Numbered from the stretch's first letter, positions 7,415-17,242 are shown. The stretch: DNA of 64,000 nucleotides from Acidimicrobiia bacterium (GCA_035651955.1 DASRES010000069.1:124001-188000), one strand, 5' to 3'. Numbers and translations: made by a program. Notes: a model not told the origin generated them from the letters alone.

Positions 7415-8569
7415 TTACAGCAGGACGTCCGCGTCGTGCAGCGCCCGGACCTGGTCGGGGTCGAGCCCCCACGACACGAGCGTCTCGTCGGTCCGCTCCC
7501 CGGCGTGCTCGGGCGGCGCTGGCACCCCGGCGGGCGTCCGTGAGAAGCGGGGCCCGGGGGCGGGCTGCGGCACGTCGCGCAGACACAGGAACGTCGCGCG
7601 CGCCTCGTTGTGCGCGAACCCCGGCGCCTCGACCGGGTCCAGCACCGGCGCGAAGCACGCGTCGACGTCCTGGAGCAGCGCGCACCACTCGTCGCGCGTC
7701 CTCGTGCGGAACAGCTCCGTGAACCGCTCACGCTGGACGGGCCAGCGCGATCGGTCCCACTGCTCCTTCATGTCTGCGTCGTCGGCGAGGCCCAGGCGGT
7801 CGAGCAGCGTCGCATAGAACTGCGGCTCGATCGCGCCGATCGCGACGAACCTGTCGTCGGCGGTCGCGTACGTGTCGTAGAACGGCGCGCCGGTGTCGAG
7901 GAAGTTCGTGCCGCGCGGCCCCCAGAACCCCGAGGCGCGGCCGGCGTAGAACGGTGTGAGCATCAACGCCGCGCCGTCGACCATCGCCGCGTCGACGACC
8001 TGGCCCTGGCCCGAGCCGCCCGGCCGGTCCCGCTCCCACAGCGCGCACGCGATCCCGTAGGCGAGCAGCATCCCACCGCCCGCGAAGTCGGCGAGCACGT
8101 TGATCGGCGGGGTCGGCTTGTCATCGGCGCGGCCGAGCGGCTCGAGCGCCCCCGCGACCGCGAGGTAGTCGATGTCGTGACCGGCGCGCGCCGCGAGTGG
8201 GCCGTCCTGCCCGTAGCCCGTCAGCCGCCCGTAGACGAGACGGTCGTTCCGTGCGCGGCAGGCGTCGGGACCGATGCCGAGTCGCTCGGCGACGCCGGGC
8301 CGGAACACCTCGAAGCACGCGTCCGCGCGTGCGACGAGAGCGAGGAACGCGCCGACGCCCTCGGGTCGCTTGAGGTCGAGCGCGATCGAGCGCTTGCCGC
8401 GGTTCATCGCGCTCGTCGCGGGCTTCGACCGGTCGGTGGCGCGCGCCTCGTCGAGGCGCTCGACGCGCAGGACCTCGGCGCCCATGTCGGCGAGGAGCAT
8501 CCCGCAGAACGGCCCGGGGCCGAGGCCGACGATCTCGACGATGCGGACGCCCGAGAGCGGTCCGGGCAC
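7415..8569 (-). CDS. mcr: alpha-methylacyl-CoA racemase (CaiB/BaiF family III)
   Basis: A 384-residue family III CoA-transferase-fold enzyme that closely follows the mycobacterial MCR pattern. It starts GPLSGVRIVEIVGLGPGPFCGM, then has the FRPGVAERLGIGPD segment, the AGHDIDYLAVAGAL motif with the catalytic His/Asp region, GQGQVVDAAMVDGAALM, and FYDTYATADDRFVAIGAIEPQFY. Known MCR epimerises the methyl-branched C-25 centre so that only the S-isomer enters beta-oxidation. GTG 8569 has a strong AGGGGG ribosome site. It is divergent from the FadA5-type thiolase across a KstR-like palindrome, which fits cholesterol-type side-chain degradation. Confidence 0.9.
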   Translation of the reverse strand: MPGPLSGVRIVEIVGLGPGPFCGMLLADMGAEVLRVERLDEARATDRSKPATSAMNRGKRSIALDLKRPEGVGAFLALVARADACFEVFRPGVAERLGIGPDACRARNDRLVYGRLTGYGQDGPLAARAGHDIDYLAVAGALEPLGRADDKPTPPINVLADFAGGGMLLAYGIACALWERDRPGGSGQGQVVDAAMVDGAALMLTPFYAGRASGFWGPRGTNFLDTGAPFYDTYATADDRFVAIGAIEPQFYATLLDRLGLADDADMKEQWDRSRWPVQRERFTELFRTRTRDEWCALLQDVDACFAPVLDPVEAPGFAHNEARATFLCLRDVPQPAPGPRFSRTPAGVPAPPEHAGERTDETLVSWGLDPDQVRALHDADVLL

Positions 8570-8618
8570 GCGTTCCCCCTGCTCGACGAAGCGTGAAGCG
8601 GCGCGAAGTGGCGCGAAG

Positions 8619-8632
8619 TAGAACGGATTCTA
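8619..8632. promoter_or_regulatory. KstR-like operator between mcr and fadA5
   Basis: TAGAACGGATTCTA matches the mycobacterial KstR consensus TnnAACnnGTTnnA at all but one fixed base, and its arms TAGAA/TTCTA are perfect. It overlaps a TACGGT -10 box (8631-8636) for the thiolase and lies 50 bases upstream of the racemase start. This placement is suited to repression of both divergent units. The identity of the repressor is inferred from the motif only. Confidence 0.6.
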
Positions 8633-8638
8633 CGGTGA

Positions 8639-9868
<1,230 letters not shown>

Positions 9869-9893
9869 CCGTCACACGGCGAGCGGCCCGAGC

Positions 9894-10841
9894 TCAGGGC
9901 GTCGAGAACGCGTCGCGCAGCGCGGACGCGGCGACGTCCATCGCTGCGTCGGCCTCGTCGAACATCGCGGGCATGCCGAGGAAGCCGTGGATCATGCCGT
10001 CGAAGCGACGCACGGTCACGGGGACGCCTGCGTCGCGCAATCGCGCGCCGTACTCCTCGCCCTCGTCGCGCAGCGGGTCGAACTCCGCGGTGACGATCGT
10101 CGCCGGCGGGAGCCCGTGCAGGTCGTCCGCGCATGCGGGCGCAGCGAGCGCGTCCTTCTCGTTGCCGTCGCGGCCGAGGTACTGGGCCCAGAACCAGCGC
10201 AGGCTCGGCTCGTCGAGCACGTAACCCTCGCCGTTCTCGCGGTGCGACGCGCTCGCGCACGACGGGTCGAGCGCCGGATACACGAGCACCTGCGCGCGGA
10301 GCGCCGGCCCACCGCTCTCACGCGCCCGCAGCGCGACCGCAGCGGCGAGGTTGCCGCCCGCGCTGTCGCCCATGACCGCGACGCGGTCGGGATCACCGCC
10401 GAGCCCCGCCGCGTGCTCCGCGACCCACGCGACCGCCGCGTACGCGTCGTCGAGGGGGACCGGATACGGGTGCTCCGGTGCGAGCCGGTACTCCACGCTG
10501 ACGACGAGCGCGCCCGCGGCGCGCGCGAGCCGCCGGCAGATCAGGTCGTGCGTGCGGATGCTCATCGAGACCCAACCGCCGCCGTGGAGGTACACCACGA
10601 CGGGAAGCGGGTCGCCGACGCCGACGGGTTCAGGGGCGTAGACACGTACGGGGATGTCGCCGTGCGGGCCGGGTATCGCCTGGTCCGCGACGGCCTCCAC
10701 GTCGACGGGCTCGCCCGCGCCGATCGACGCGAACGTCATCTCGCCGGCGCGGAGGTCGGTGATCTCGACCTCCCACACCTTCGGCGCGTCGACCGACGCC
10801 ATCTGGTCGACCATCTGCTTCGCGGCTGGGTGCAACGGCAT
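9894..10841 (-). CDS. alpha/beta hydrolase, HSL family esterase
   Basis: A 315-residue hormone-sensitive-lipase-like esterase. Motifs: the oxyanion HGGGW, YRLAPEHPYPVPLDDAYAAVAW, the nucleophile elbow GDSAGGN, the acid in EFDPLRDEG, and the His in MIHGFLGMP. It hydrolyses short- to medium-chain esters. ATG 10841 is preferred over 10865 because it follows a TACCGT -10 box by 7 bases and gives the MPLHPAAKQ start that matches the second esterase at 57502. It is convergent with fadA5 and divergent from a secreted protein gene. It may release an ester or lactone during steroid breakdown, but this is not shown. Confidence 0.88.
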   Translation of the reverse strand: MPLHPAAKQMVDQMASVDAPKVWEVEITDLRAGEMTFASIGAGEPVDVEAVADQAIPGPHGDIPVRVYAPEPVGVGDPLPVVVYLHGGGWVSMSIRTHDLICRRLARAAGALVVSVEYRLAPEHPYPVPLDDAYAAVAWVAEHAAGLGGDPDRVAVMGDSAGGNLAAAVALRARESGGPALRAQVLVYPALDPSCASASHRENGEGYVLDEPSLRWFWAQYLGRDGNEKDALAAPACADDLHGLPPATIVTAEFDPLRDEGEEYGARLRDAGVPVTVRRFDGMIHGFLGMPAMFDEADAAMDVAASALRDAFSTP

Positions 10842-10974
10842 GCGCGGAACGGTAACGCGCGTCATGTCCCCGTGATCTCAGGCGATGTTCATGGCGCTCC
10901 CAGGCCGCGTCCAGGTTCGTGTCGGATCGTGACCGTGCCCGGATGGACCGGGCTGCACGAACGGAGGAGAGCCC

Positions 10975-11439
10975 ATGACGTTCGATCGTCATCGTCTGAG
11001 AACGTGGGTCCTCACCGGCGCGGCCGCGATCGGCATCGCGGTCGGTGCGGCGGGGATCGCGAACGCCGCGACCACCGGGTCGTCGTCGTCCGGGAGCAAC
11101 GCGAACGCGCCGGCTGCGACGGCGCCCGACCCGGCGACCGTCGCGCACGGTCCGGGTGAGACGTTGCTGACGGGTACGACGGCCGACAAGGTGCGCGCGG
11201 CTGCGACGGCCGCGGAGCCGGGAGCGACGATCATCCGCGTCGAGACCGACTCCGCCGGTTCGCCGTACGAGGCGCACATGCGCAAGGCCGACGGCACCGA
11301 GATCACGTTGAAGATCGACTCGAGCTTCAAGGTGACGGCGACCGAGAACGGCTTCGGCGCCGGTCCCGCCGGTGCGCAGAACGGCGGTCCCGCCGGTGGC
11401 CAGGGCGGTCCGTCGGCCGGGTACGGCCCCGCGGCGTAA
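10975..11439 (+). CDS. secreted PepSY-like protein
   Basis: A 154-residue exported protein. A basic start (RHRLR) leads into a 20-residue hydrophobic segment ending GIANAAT, a good Sec signal peptide cut near residue 32. A Ser/Ala-rich linker follows. Then comes a domain of about 60 residues (DKVRAAATAAEPGATIIRVETDSAGSPYEAHM, then DGTEITLKIDSSFKV) that looks like a PepSY fold, a small domain often inhibiting peptidases or binding at the cell envelope. The C-terminal tail is Gly/Pro/Ala-rich and flexible. GGAGGA lies 6 bases before ATG. The function is unknown; it has its own transcription unit ending in a strong hairpin. Confidence 0.8.
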   Translation: MTFDRHRLRTWVLTGAAAIGIAVGAAGIANAATTGSSSSGSNANAPAATAPDPATVAHGPGETLLTGTTADKVRAAATAAEPGATIIRVETDSAGSPYEAHMRKADGTEITLKIDSSFKVTATENGFGAGPAGAQNGGPAGGQGGPSAGYGPAA

Positions 11440-11447
11440 CCGTGCGA

Positions 11448-11481
11448 CGAGGGGTCCGGTGACCGCGGGCCGGACCCCTCG
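11448..11481. terminator. bidirectional hairpin terminator
   Basis: Perfect 12-base arms CGAGGGGTCCGG and CCGGACCCCTCG surround a 10-base loop between the convergent secreted-protein and LLM genes. This is the cleanest terminator-like hairpin in the window. Confidence 0.75.
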
Positions 11482-11487
11482 CGCGCT

Positions 11488-12630
11488 TCACGACCGCTTC
11501 GCGCGGAAGTGGGGGATGACCTTCTCGCCCCACTGGCGGATGGTCTCCATGCACGCCGCGTGCGGGACGGTCCCCATCTGCACGAGGCACATGATCTCGT
11601 CGGCGCCTGCTTCCTGCAGCTGCTCGACGTACGCGATCGCGCGGGCGGCCGTGCCGTACGCATGATCGATGTTGAACGTCGCCGTCGTGTTCGGGCTCAC
11701 CGGGATGTTGGCCTCGTGCAGCTTCGCGACGATCTCCTCCCGTTCGCGCGTGATCGCGGCGACGTTGTCCTCGTCCTCGGTGTCTTCCGCGGGCGCGGGA
11801 CCGCCGCCGTACCAGTGCGCGATCGCCTCCGCGAAGAACCGCTGACCGCGCGCACCGACGCGCAGCGCCTCGTCGCCGTCGTCGAGGACGATCGTCGGGC
11901 AGAGGGCCGAGAAGTGGTCGTTGACGACCGTCGACACGAACCGCTCGCCGGTACGCGTCGCGATCGCGTCGCGGTAGATCTTGTGCAGACCCGCGACCTC
12001 CTCGACGCCGGCGAACCCGAGGACGAGCGCGCCGATGCCGTACTCGGCCGCAAGCGCGACGGTGTCGCGCTTCGTGCACGCGAGGAACAGCGGCGGATGC
12101 GGGCGTTGCAGCGGTCGCGGCAGCACGTAGTGGGGACCCCGGTTCGCGATCGGTTCAACGGTCAGCAGCTTGCCGTGCCACTCGAACGTGTCCTGTTGCC
12201 ACATGTGGCCGATCATCCGCAGCGCTTCCTCAACCTCCTCGTACGTGCGCTCCGGATCGACGCCGCACAGCGACATCTCCTGCAACGTCGCGCCGCGTCC
12301 TGCGCCGAGGTCGAGGCGTCCCCCGGAGAGGGTGTCGAGCATCGCGGCCCGCTCACCGACGCGGACGGGATGGTTGTAGTTGAACGGCATGCAGACCACG
12401 CCGTGACCGATCCGGATGCGTGACGTGCGCGCCGCGACCCAGGTCAGGAAGATCTCGGGCGCGCTCATGTGCGCGTACCAGCGCAACGCGTGGTGCTCGA
12501 CGGCCCAGACCCGGTCGAAGCCCATCGACTCGGCGAACACGGCCTGCTCGACGCAGCTCTGCAGCACCTCGCGCTCGCGCTCGGCGGTCGGGTGCGCCAT
12601 CTGGGCCTCGAAGATCATCGAGAACTGCAC
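11488..12630 (-). CDS. LLM class flavin-dependent oxidoreductase
   Basis: A 380-residue luciferase-like (TIM-barrel) F420- or FMN-dependent oxidoreductase. Recognisable: the FDRVWAVEHHALRWYAHMSAPE region, RIRIGHGVVCMPFNYNHPVRVGERAAMLDTLSGGRLDLGAGRG, and a C-terminal DEIMCLVQMGTVPHAACMETIRQWGEKVIPHF segment. It is close in design to the LLM proteins at 45326 and, less so, 22580 and 52802. GTG 12630 has a GGAGG site 8 bases upstream. Upstream lies an unusually AT-rich tract with a GATA/TATC inverted repeat, and next to it a GntR regulator that may control it. The substrate is unknown. Confidence 0.87.
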   Translation of the reverse strand: MQFSMIFEAQMAHPTAEREREVLQSCVEQAVFAESMGFDRVWAVEHHALRWYAHMSAPEIFLTWVAARTSRIRIGHGVVCMPFNYNHPVRVGERAAMLDTLSGGRLDLGAGRGATLQEMSLCGVDPERTYEEVEEALRMIGHMWQQDTFEWHGKLLTVEPIANRGPHYVLPRPLQRPHPPLFLACTKRDTVALAAEYGIGALVLGFAGVEEVAGLHKIYRDAIATRTGERFVSTVVNDHFSALCPTIVLDDGDEALRVGARGQRFFAEAIAHWYGGGPAPAEDTEDEDNVAAITREREEIVAKLHEANIPVSPNTTATFNIDHAYGTAARAIAYVEQLQEAGADEIMCLVQMGTVPHAACMETIRQWGEKVIPHFRAKRS

Positions 12631-12667
12631 GTCGGGGACCTCCGGAGGCGAGGCGGGCGGCTATTCC

Positions 12668-12682
12668 GATATTTGTTGTATC
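12668..12682. promoter_or_regulatory. candidate GntR operator
   Basis: GATATTTGTTGTATC is an inverted GATA-n7-TATC in a short AT-rich island that stands out from the GC-rich surroundings. It lies just upstream of the LLM gene (start 12630) and just downstream of the gene for a FadR-type GntR regulator. Operator function is inferred from position and composition. Confidence 0.4.
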
Positions 12683-12712
12683 TGAATCCGCCGGCCGGGG
12701 CAACCCGGCTGG

Positions 12713-13465
12713 TCACGCCCAGTCGATGACCTGGTCGAGCACCTCGGGCAGGAGCTCGTCGAGACGGTGCAGGGCGACGTCGAGCGACGCGCGGGTGAGC
12801 GCCTCGGCGCGCGCGCCGTCGCCGGCCGCGATCGCGTCGACGATCGCGCGGTGCGCGGCCCACACGTCGCGCCGTTGCGCCCGCGGGGTGAGCGGGACGC
12901 GGAGGCGTTCCTCGTAGAGCTCGAGCAACCCGTTCCCCAGGAGGTCGACGACGCGGTTCCCCGATGCGCCACCGATCGCGGCGTGGAACCGTGTCGCGAG
13001 GCGCGTGTAGGCGACGTCGTCGTCGACGTCGGCCTCCTCCTCGGCCGCGAGCACGTCGCGCAGGCGCGCGAGACCGGCTTCGTTGCGACGGACCGCGGCC
13101 AGACGCGCGGCCATTGGCTCGAGCTCGAGACGCGCCTCGATGAGCTCCCGGTACGTCGTCCCCGACAGGCGGAAGAACAGGCTCGCCATCTCCCCGAACG
13201 CGGACGCCGTGACCGTCCCGACGACGGGACCGCCGCCCGGTCCGGGCTTCATGCGCAGGAGGCCGTGCACCTCGAGCACCCGCAGGGCCTCACGCAGCGC
13301 GGGCCGTCCGACGCGGTAGCGCTCGAGCATCGCCTGCTCGCTCGGGAGCATCTCGCCCGGCGTGAGATGCTGCTCGACGATGTCGCGCACGATCTCGCGG
13401 GCGACGAGCTCGGACGTCTTACGGCTGCGGTGTCTGAACCGATCGTCGCCGGGGACGGTATTCAC
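12713..13465 (-). CDS. GntR/FadR family transcriptional regulator
   Basis: A 250-residue regulator. Residues about 12-75 form the GntR winged helix (TSELVAREIVRDIVEQHLTPGEMLPSEQAMLERYRVGRPALREALRVLEVHGLL). The rest is an all-helical FCD ligand domain, with R-x-LE (EARLELEPMAARLAA), the D-x-x-x-x-F-H motif (YTRLATRFHAAI) and a final H-x-x-I (AAHRAIVDAIAAGD) for metal or acid binding. GTG 13465 lies 6 bases after TACCCT, a leaderless promoter. It is divergent from an SDR gene only 28 bases away and precedes the LLM gene, so either may be its target. FCD ligands are often carboxylic acids or acyl-CoA. Confidence 0.87.
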   Translation of the reverse strand: MNTVPGDDRFRHRSRKTSELVAREIVRDIVEQHLTPGEMLPSEQAMLERYRVGRPALREALRVLEVHGLLRMKPGPGGGPVVGTVTASAFGEMASLFFRLSGTTYRELIEARLELEPMAARLAAVRRNEAGLARLRDVLAAEEEADVDDDVAYTRLATRFHAAIGGASGNRVVDLLGNGLLELYEERLRVPLTPRAQRRDVWAAHRAIVDAIAAGDGARAEALTRASLDVALHRLDELLPEVLDQVIDWA

Positions 13466-13493
13466 GCGCAAAGGGTAAATGGAGGACGTCGCA

Positions 13494-14240
13494 GTGGGTC
13501 GGTTGGACGGCAAGGTCGCGGTCGTGACGGGTGCGGCACGCGGGCAGGGCGCCGCCGAGGCGCGGCTGTTCGCAGCCGAGGGCGCGTTCGTCGTCCTGTG
13601 CGACGTCCGCTTCGACGACGCGCGCCACGTCGCCGGCGAGATCGGCGATCGGGCGCATGCACTGTCGCTCGACGTCGCCGACGAGACCAGCTGGGTCGCC
13701 GCCGTCGAGCAGGCCGTCGACCGCTTCGAGCGCATCGACGTGCTCGTCAACAACGCGGCGATCTACCGCTCGGGGACGCCGCTCGTATCCACGACGCTCG
13801 AGGACTACCGGTCGCTGATCGAGGTGAACCAGATCGGCGTGTTCCTCGGGATGCGCGCGGTCGCGCCCGTGATGACGCAGCACCATGCCGGGTCGATCGT
13901 GAACGTCTCGTCGCTCGCAGGGATGAACGGCCAACCCGGCGCGGTCGGCTACGTCGCGTCGAAGTTCGCGGTGCGCGGGATGACGAAGGTCGCCGCGTTG
14001 GAGCTCGGCCCCCTCGGGATCCGCGTGAACTCCATCCATCCCGGCGTGATCGACACCCCGATGATCGAGGGCGCGGTCGAGCGCTTCCCGACCCGGCGGC
14101 TCCCCGCGCAACGCGTGGGTCAGCCCGAGGACGTCGCGTCGCTCGCGCTCTTCCTCGCGTCCGACGAGTCGAGCTTCTGCACGGGCGCCGAGTTCGTCGT
14201 CGACGGCGGCCACAGCGCCGGCATCGGCTTGCCACTTTGA
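13494..14240 (+). CDS. SDR, 3-alpha/20-beta-hydroxysteroid dehydrogenase-like
   Basis: A 248-residue classical [33 protein letters not shown] for the cofactor loop, LVNNAAIY, VSSLAG with the catalytic Ser, [16 protein letters not shown] with Tyr and Lys, and VNSIHPGVIDTPM. It resembles the paralogue at 20043 and the hydroxysteroid dehydrogenase group that oxidises 3-alpha or 20-beta hydroxyls. GTG 13494 is chosen because GGAGG lies 8 bases before it and the start then matches the MGRLDGK of the paralogue; ATG 13479 would place the ribosome site inside the gene. It is divergent from the GntR gene and is followed at once by a 75-base dispersed repeat. Confidence 0.88.
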   Translation: MGRLDGKVAVVTGAARGQGAAEARLFAAEGAFVVLCDVRFDDARHVAGEIGDRAHALSLDVADETSWVAAVEQAVDRFERIDVLVNNAAIYRSGTPLVSTTLEDYRSLIEVNQIGVFLGMRAVAPVMTQHHAGSIVNVSSLAGMNGQPGAVGYVASKFAVRGMTKVAALELGPLGIRVNSIHPGVIDTPMIEGAVERFPTRRLPAQRVGQPEDVASLALFLASDESSFCTGAEFVVDGGHSAGIGLPL

Positions 14241-14315
14241 TGGTCGCGCTCGCTCGGCGCCGGGATGCCCGCTGCCGCCCTTCGGGACGCTCGCCGCTGC
14301 TGCGCCAACAGCTCG
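14241..14315 (+). repeat. 75-base dispersed 3'-flank repeat, copy A
   Basis: This sequence starts directly after the SDR stop codon and matches 70 of 75 bases of the reverse complement of 51775-51849. A shortened copy sits at 60346-60389. It contains GC-rich inverted repeats and could encode a short Arg-rich peptide, but the shared feature is its position at gene 3' ends. Confidence 0.75.
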
Positions 14316-14338
14316 GGGCGTTCGGGGGATGGCGCTTC

Positions 14339-15973
14339 CTAACGCGCGGATGCGCTCGCGGCGGCCGAGCTCGCGATGTCCTTCGCCCACCGGTAGTCGG
14401 GCTTCCCGCTGGGCGAGCGCTCGATCTTCTCGACGAGGTGCAGCTCGCGCGGGACCTTGTAGCCGGCGATCCTGGTCCGGCAGTGCGTCTGGACGTCCTC
14501 GAGCGTCGGCGTCGTCCCCGGCCTCGGCTCGACGACCGCGCAGACGCGCGAGCCCCACCGCTCGTCCGGCACGCCGACGACGACGACGTCGTATACGTCG
14601 GGGTGGGACTTCACCGCACCCTCGACCTCCTCGGGGAAGATCTTCTCCCCGCCCGAGTTGATGGACACCGACCCGCGACCGAGCAACGTGATCGTCCCGT
14701 CCGCCTCGATCGTCGCGAAGTCACCCGGGATCGAGTAGCGCGTCCCGTCGGGTGCGGTCACGAACGTCGCCGCGCTCTTCTCGGGATCCTTGTAGTACTC
14801 GATCGGGATGTTGCCCTTGCGCGCGAGCTTGCCGACCTTCCCGGAGCCAGGCTCGATCGGGTTCAGGTCGTCGTCGAGCACGACGGTGTCGCGGATCGCG
14901 GTGACGGTCGGGCCGCCCTTCATCGCGGTCTTGCCCGCCTGGATCATCGTGTAGCCGTTCGAGCCGCTCTCCGACGCGCCGATCGCCTCCGTGACGATGA
15001 GGTTCGGGAAGCGGCGCATGAAGTCCTCCTTCACGGAGGGCGAGAAGAGCGCCGCGGTGCTGCTCAGCGCGATCCACGAGGAGAGGTCGTACGTGTCGGG
15101 GCCGACCTCGTCGAGCGCCTCGAGCATCGGGCGTGCCATCGCGTCACCGGTGATCATGATCGCGGTGACGCGCTCCTGCTCGACGAGCTCGAAGACGCGC
15201 TTCGGGTCGAACTTCGCCATGAGCACGACGCGGTTGCCGACGACGCCACCACCCATGACGCTCCACTGGGACGCGCCGTGCATGAGCGGCGCGATCGGCA
15301 TCATCGTCATCTGCATCGGGTTGGCGAGGCCCTTCTCGACCATTGCCTCGGGCCGGTCGATCCGCGTGTTCGTCACCGGGTCGATGCCGCCGCCGAGCGC
15401 GAAGAACACGTCCTCCTGCCGCCACACGACGCCCTTCGGCATTCCCGTCGTGCCGCCCGTGTAGAGGATGTAGCGGTCGTCGGGACTGCGCGGGCCGAAG
15501 TCCCGCTCGGGTGAGGCGGCCGCCAATGCCTCCTCGTAGTCCACGGAGTCGAGCCCCTCGAGCGGCACGTCGGTCCCGTCCTCGATCACGATCGAGTGAC
15601 GGAGCTGCGGCAGGGTGTCGCGCACGGCCGCGATGCGCGGTGCGAACTCGCGCGCGTGCACGAGCGCGACGAGGTCCGCGTTGTCGAAGATGTAGCGCAG
15701 CTCGTCCTCGACGTAGCGGTAGTTGATGTTGATCCAGACCGCGCGGATCTTGAAGACCGCCCAGAGCGTCTCCACCCACTCGACGCAGTTGTACGCGTAG
15801 ATGCCGACGTGGTCGCCGGGCTCCACGCCCTGGGCGAGCAGGTGGTGCGCCAGCCGGTTGGCGCGCTCCTCCATCTCGGCGTAGGTGCGTCGCTTGCCCT
15901 CCGCGACGACGTACTCGCGGTCGCCGAAGTGGTCGACGGCGTGCTCGAACAGGTCGGCGAGGTTGTACTCCAT
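14339..15973 (-). CDS. fadD19: FadD19-like steroid side-chain acyl-CoA synthetase
   Basis: A 544-residue AMP-forming ligase that follows mycobacterial FadD19 through its whole length. FadD19 activates C24/C27 steroid side-chain acids, including branched ones. Seen: NRLAHHLLAQGV, NINYRYVEDELRYIFDNAD, the ATP loop ILYTGGTTGMPKGVVWR, PLMHGASQWSV, IMITGDAMARPMLEAL, SSTAALFSPSVKEDF, LLGRGSVSINSGGEKIFPEEVE, and the catalytic Lys in RSPSGKPDYRWAK. ATG 15973 lies 8 bases after TAACCT on the minus strand, and that -10 box overlaps a KstR-like palindrome. It is divergent from an Ltp/DUF35 aldolase pair, as expected for branched side-chain removal. Confidence 0.92.
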   Translation of the reverse strand: MEYNLADLFEHAVDHFGDREYVVAEGKRRTYAEMEERANRLAHHLLAQGVEPGDHVGIYAYNCVEWVETLWAVFKIRAVWININYRYVEDELRYIFDNADLVALVHAREFAPRIAAVRDTLPQLRHSIVIEDGTDVPLEGLDSVDYEEALAAASPERDFGPRSPDDRYILYTGGTTGMPKGVVWRQEDVFFALGGGIDPVTNTRIDRPEAMVEKGLANPMQMTMMPIAPLMHGASQWSVMGGGVVGNRVVLMAKFDPKRVFELVEQERVTAIMITGDAMARPMLEALDEVGPDTYDLSSWIALSSTAALFSPSVKEDFMRRFPNLIVTEAIGASESGSNGYTMIQAGKTAMKGGPTVTAIRDTVVLDDDLNPIEPGSGKVGKLARKGNIPIEYYKDPEKSAATFVTAPDGTRYSIPGDFATIEADGTITLLGRGSVSINSGGEKIFPEEVEGAVKSHPDVYDVVVVGVPDERWGSRVCAVVEPRPGTTPTLEDVQTHCRTRIAGYKVPRELHLVEKIERSPSGKPDYRWAKDIASSAAASASAR

Positions 15974-15985
15974 GGCGTCCGAGGT

Positions 15986-15999
15986 TAGAACACGTTCTG
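15986..15999. promoter_or_regulatory. KstR-like operator between fadD19 and ltp
   Basis: TAGAACACGTTCTG matches TnnAACnnGTTnnA at all but the last base, with perfect AGAAC/GTTCT arms. It overlaps the minus-strand -10 box TAACCT (15987-15982) of fadD19 and lies 70 bases upstream of the Ltp start. In mycobacteria this motif is bound by KstR, which is released by a steroid CoA thioester. Confidence 0.68.
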
Positions 16000-16069
16000 T
16001 TCTGCCAACACGGCGCTCACGCGTGTGACGCGTTTGTCAGGTACGCGGAGGGTCTGTTTCACTTCGGCG

Positions 16070-17242
16070 ATGGACCGTACTCCGGTGATCGTCGGCATCG
16101 GCCTGTCCGACTACCCCCGCGCGCCGCATCTCGACGGCGTGCAGCACCACTGCCTCGCGATGCAGCGCGCGCTCGACGACTGCGGCGTGCCGAAGTCCGA
16201 GATCGACGGCTACATCAACGCCGGCGGCGGTGGCGGGATGATGATCGACGACCCCGTCACGATGGCCGAGTACCTCCGCATCGACCACCGCTACATCGAC
16301 GGCACCATGACGGGTGGCTCGAGCTTCGAGTTCCACGTGCAGCACGGCGCGGCGGCGATCCGCGAGGGCCTGTGCGACACGATCCTCGTCACGTACGGCT
16401 CCGACCAGCTCTCGCGCATGGGTCGCACGCTCGGCACCGGCGGCTTCGCGCGCGGCAGGCAGCGCATCGGCGGCCCGATCCAGTACGAGGCGCCGTATGG
16501 CAACTCGCTCGTCGGCGCATACGCGATGGCGGCGCGCCGCCACATGCACGAGTACGGGACGACGTCCGAGCAGCTCGCCGAGATCGCGGTCGGCGTGCGC
16601 GAGTACGCGACGCACAACCCGAACGCGATGTACCGCGATCCGATCACGGTCGACGACGTCGTGAGCTCCCGCATGATCGCGGAGCCGCTGCACAAGCTCG
16701 ACTGCTGCGCGATCACCGACGGCGGCGGCGCGTTCGTGATGACGACGGCGGAGCGCGCGCGTGACCTGCGCCAGCCGCCCGTCTACGTGCTCGGCGCCGC
16801 GGGCGCGCAGACGCACTGGAACATCTCGCAGATGCCCGACTACACGACGACCGCCGCGGCGACGTGCGGGCCGATCGCGTTCGAACGCGCCGGGTTGACC
16901 CCCGACGACGTCGACATGGCGATGTTCTACGACAGCTTCACCATCACGGTCCTGCTCCTCCTCGAGGACCTCGGGTTTTGCAAGAAGGGCGAGGGCGGGT
17001 CGTTCGCGGCGGAGGGCAACCTCAAGCGCGGCGGCCGGCTCCCGCTGAACACCGACGGCGGCGGTCTGTCGTCGTGCCATCCGGGGATGCGCGGCATCTT
17101 CCTCATCGTCGAGGCGGTACGTCAGCTGCGCGGCCAGGCCGGCGAGGTGCAGGTCCCCGACTGCAACGTCGCGATCGCGTGTGGGTCCGGCGGGTGGTTG
17201 AGCGCGATCGGCGCCGCGATCCTGGGCAAGGAGCATCCATGA
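16070..17242 (+). CDS. Ltp-type thiolase-fold lipid-transfer protein/aldolase
   Basis: A 390-residue non-decarboxylating thiolase-superfamily protein of the lipid-transfer group. It keeps the fold signature (TPVIVGIGLSDYPR, AAIREGLCDTILVTYGSD, CCAITDGGGAFVMTTAERA, FYDSFTITVLLLLEDLGFC, GLSSCHPGMRGIFLIVEAV) but lacks the usual thiolase nucleophile. The corresponding region reads TGGSSFEFHVQHGAAAI. Known Ltp proteins pair with a DUF35 protein and perform retro-aldol removal of propionyl-CoA or other side-chain ends. The next gene is a DUF35 protein with an ATGA overlap. ATG 16070 is chosen since the family starts just before TPVIVG. It shares the KstR-like operator with fadD19. Confidence 0.88.
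   Translation: MDRTPVIVGIGLSDYPRAPHLDGVQHHCLAMQRALDDCGVPKSEIDGYINAGGGGGMMIDDPVTMAEYLRIDHRYIDGTMTGGSSFEFHVQHGAAAIREGLCDTILVTYGSDQLSRMGRTLGTGGFARGRQRIGGPIQYEAPYGNSLVGAYAMAARRHMHEYGTTSEQLAEIAVGVREYATHNPNAMYRDPITVDDVVSSRMIAEPLHKLDCCAITDGGGAFVMTTAERARDLRQPPVYVLGAAGAQTHWNISQMPDYTTTAAATCGPIAFERAGLTPDDVDMAMFYDSFTITVLLLLEDLGFCKKGEGGSFAAEGNLKRGGRLPLNTDGGGLSSCHPGMRGIFLIVEAVRQLRGQAGEVQVPDCNVAIACGSGGWLSAIGAAILGKEHP

Noticed and set aside
14241-14330. Short ORF starting ATGGTCGCGCTCGC (MVALARRR) as a gene in the repeat copies
   Set aside because: It overlaps the stop of the previous gene, lacks a ribosome site and is broken in copy C; the repeat is better seen as a structural or 3' element.
16025-16045. 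GTGACGCGTTTGTCAG upstream of ltp as a CTGACG-type operator
   Set aside because: The spacing between TGAC and GTCA is six bases instead of five, and the flanks do not match; the KstR-like site next to it explains regulation better.
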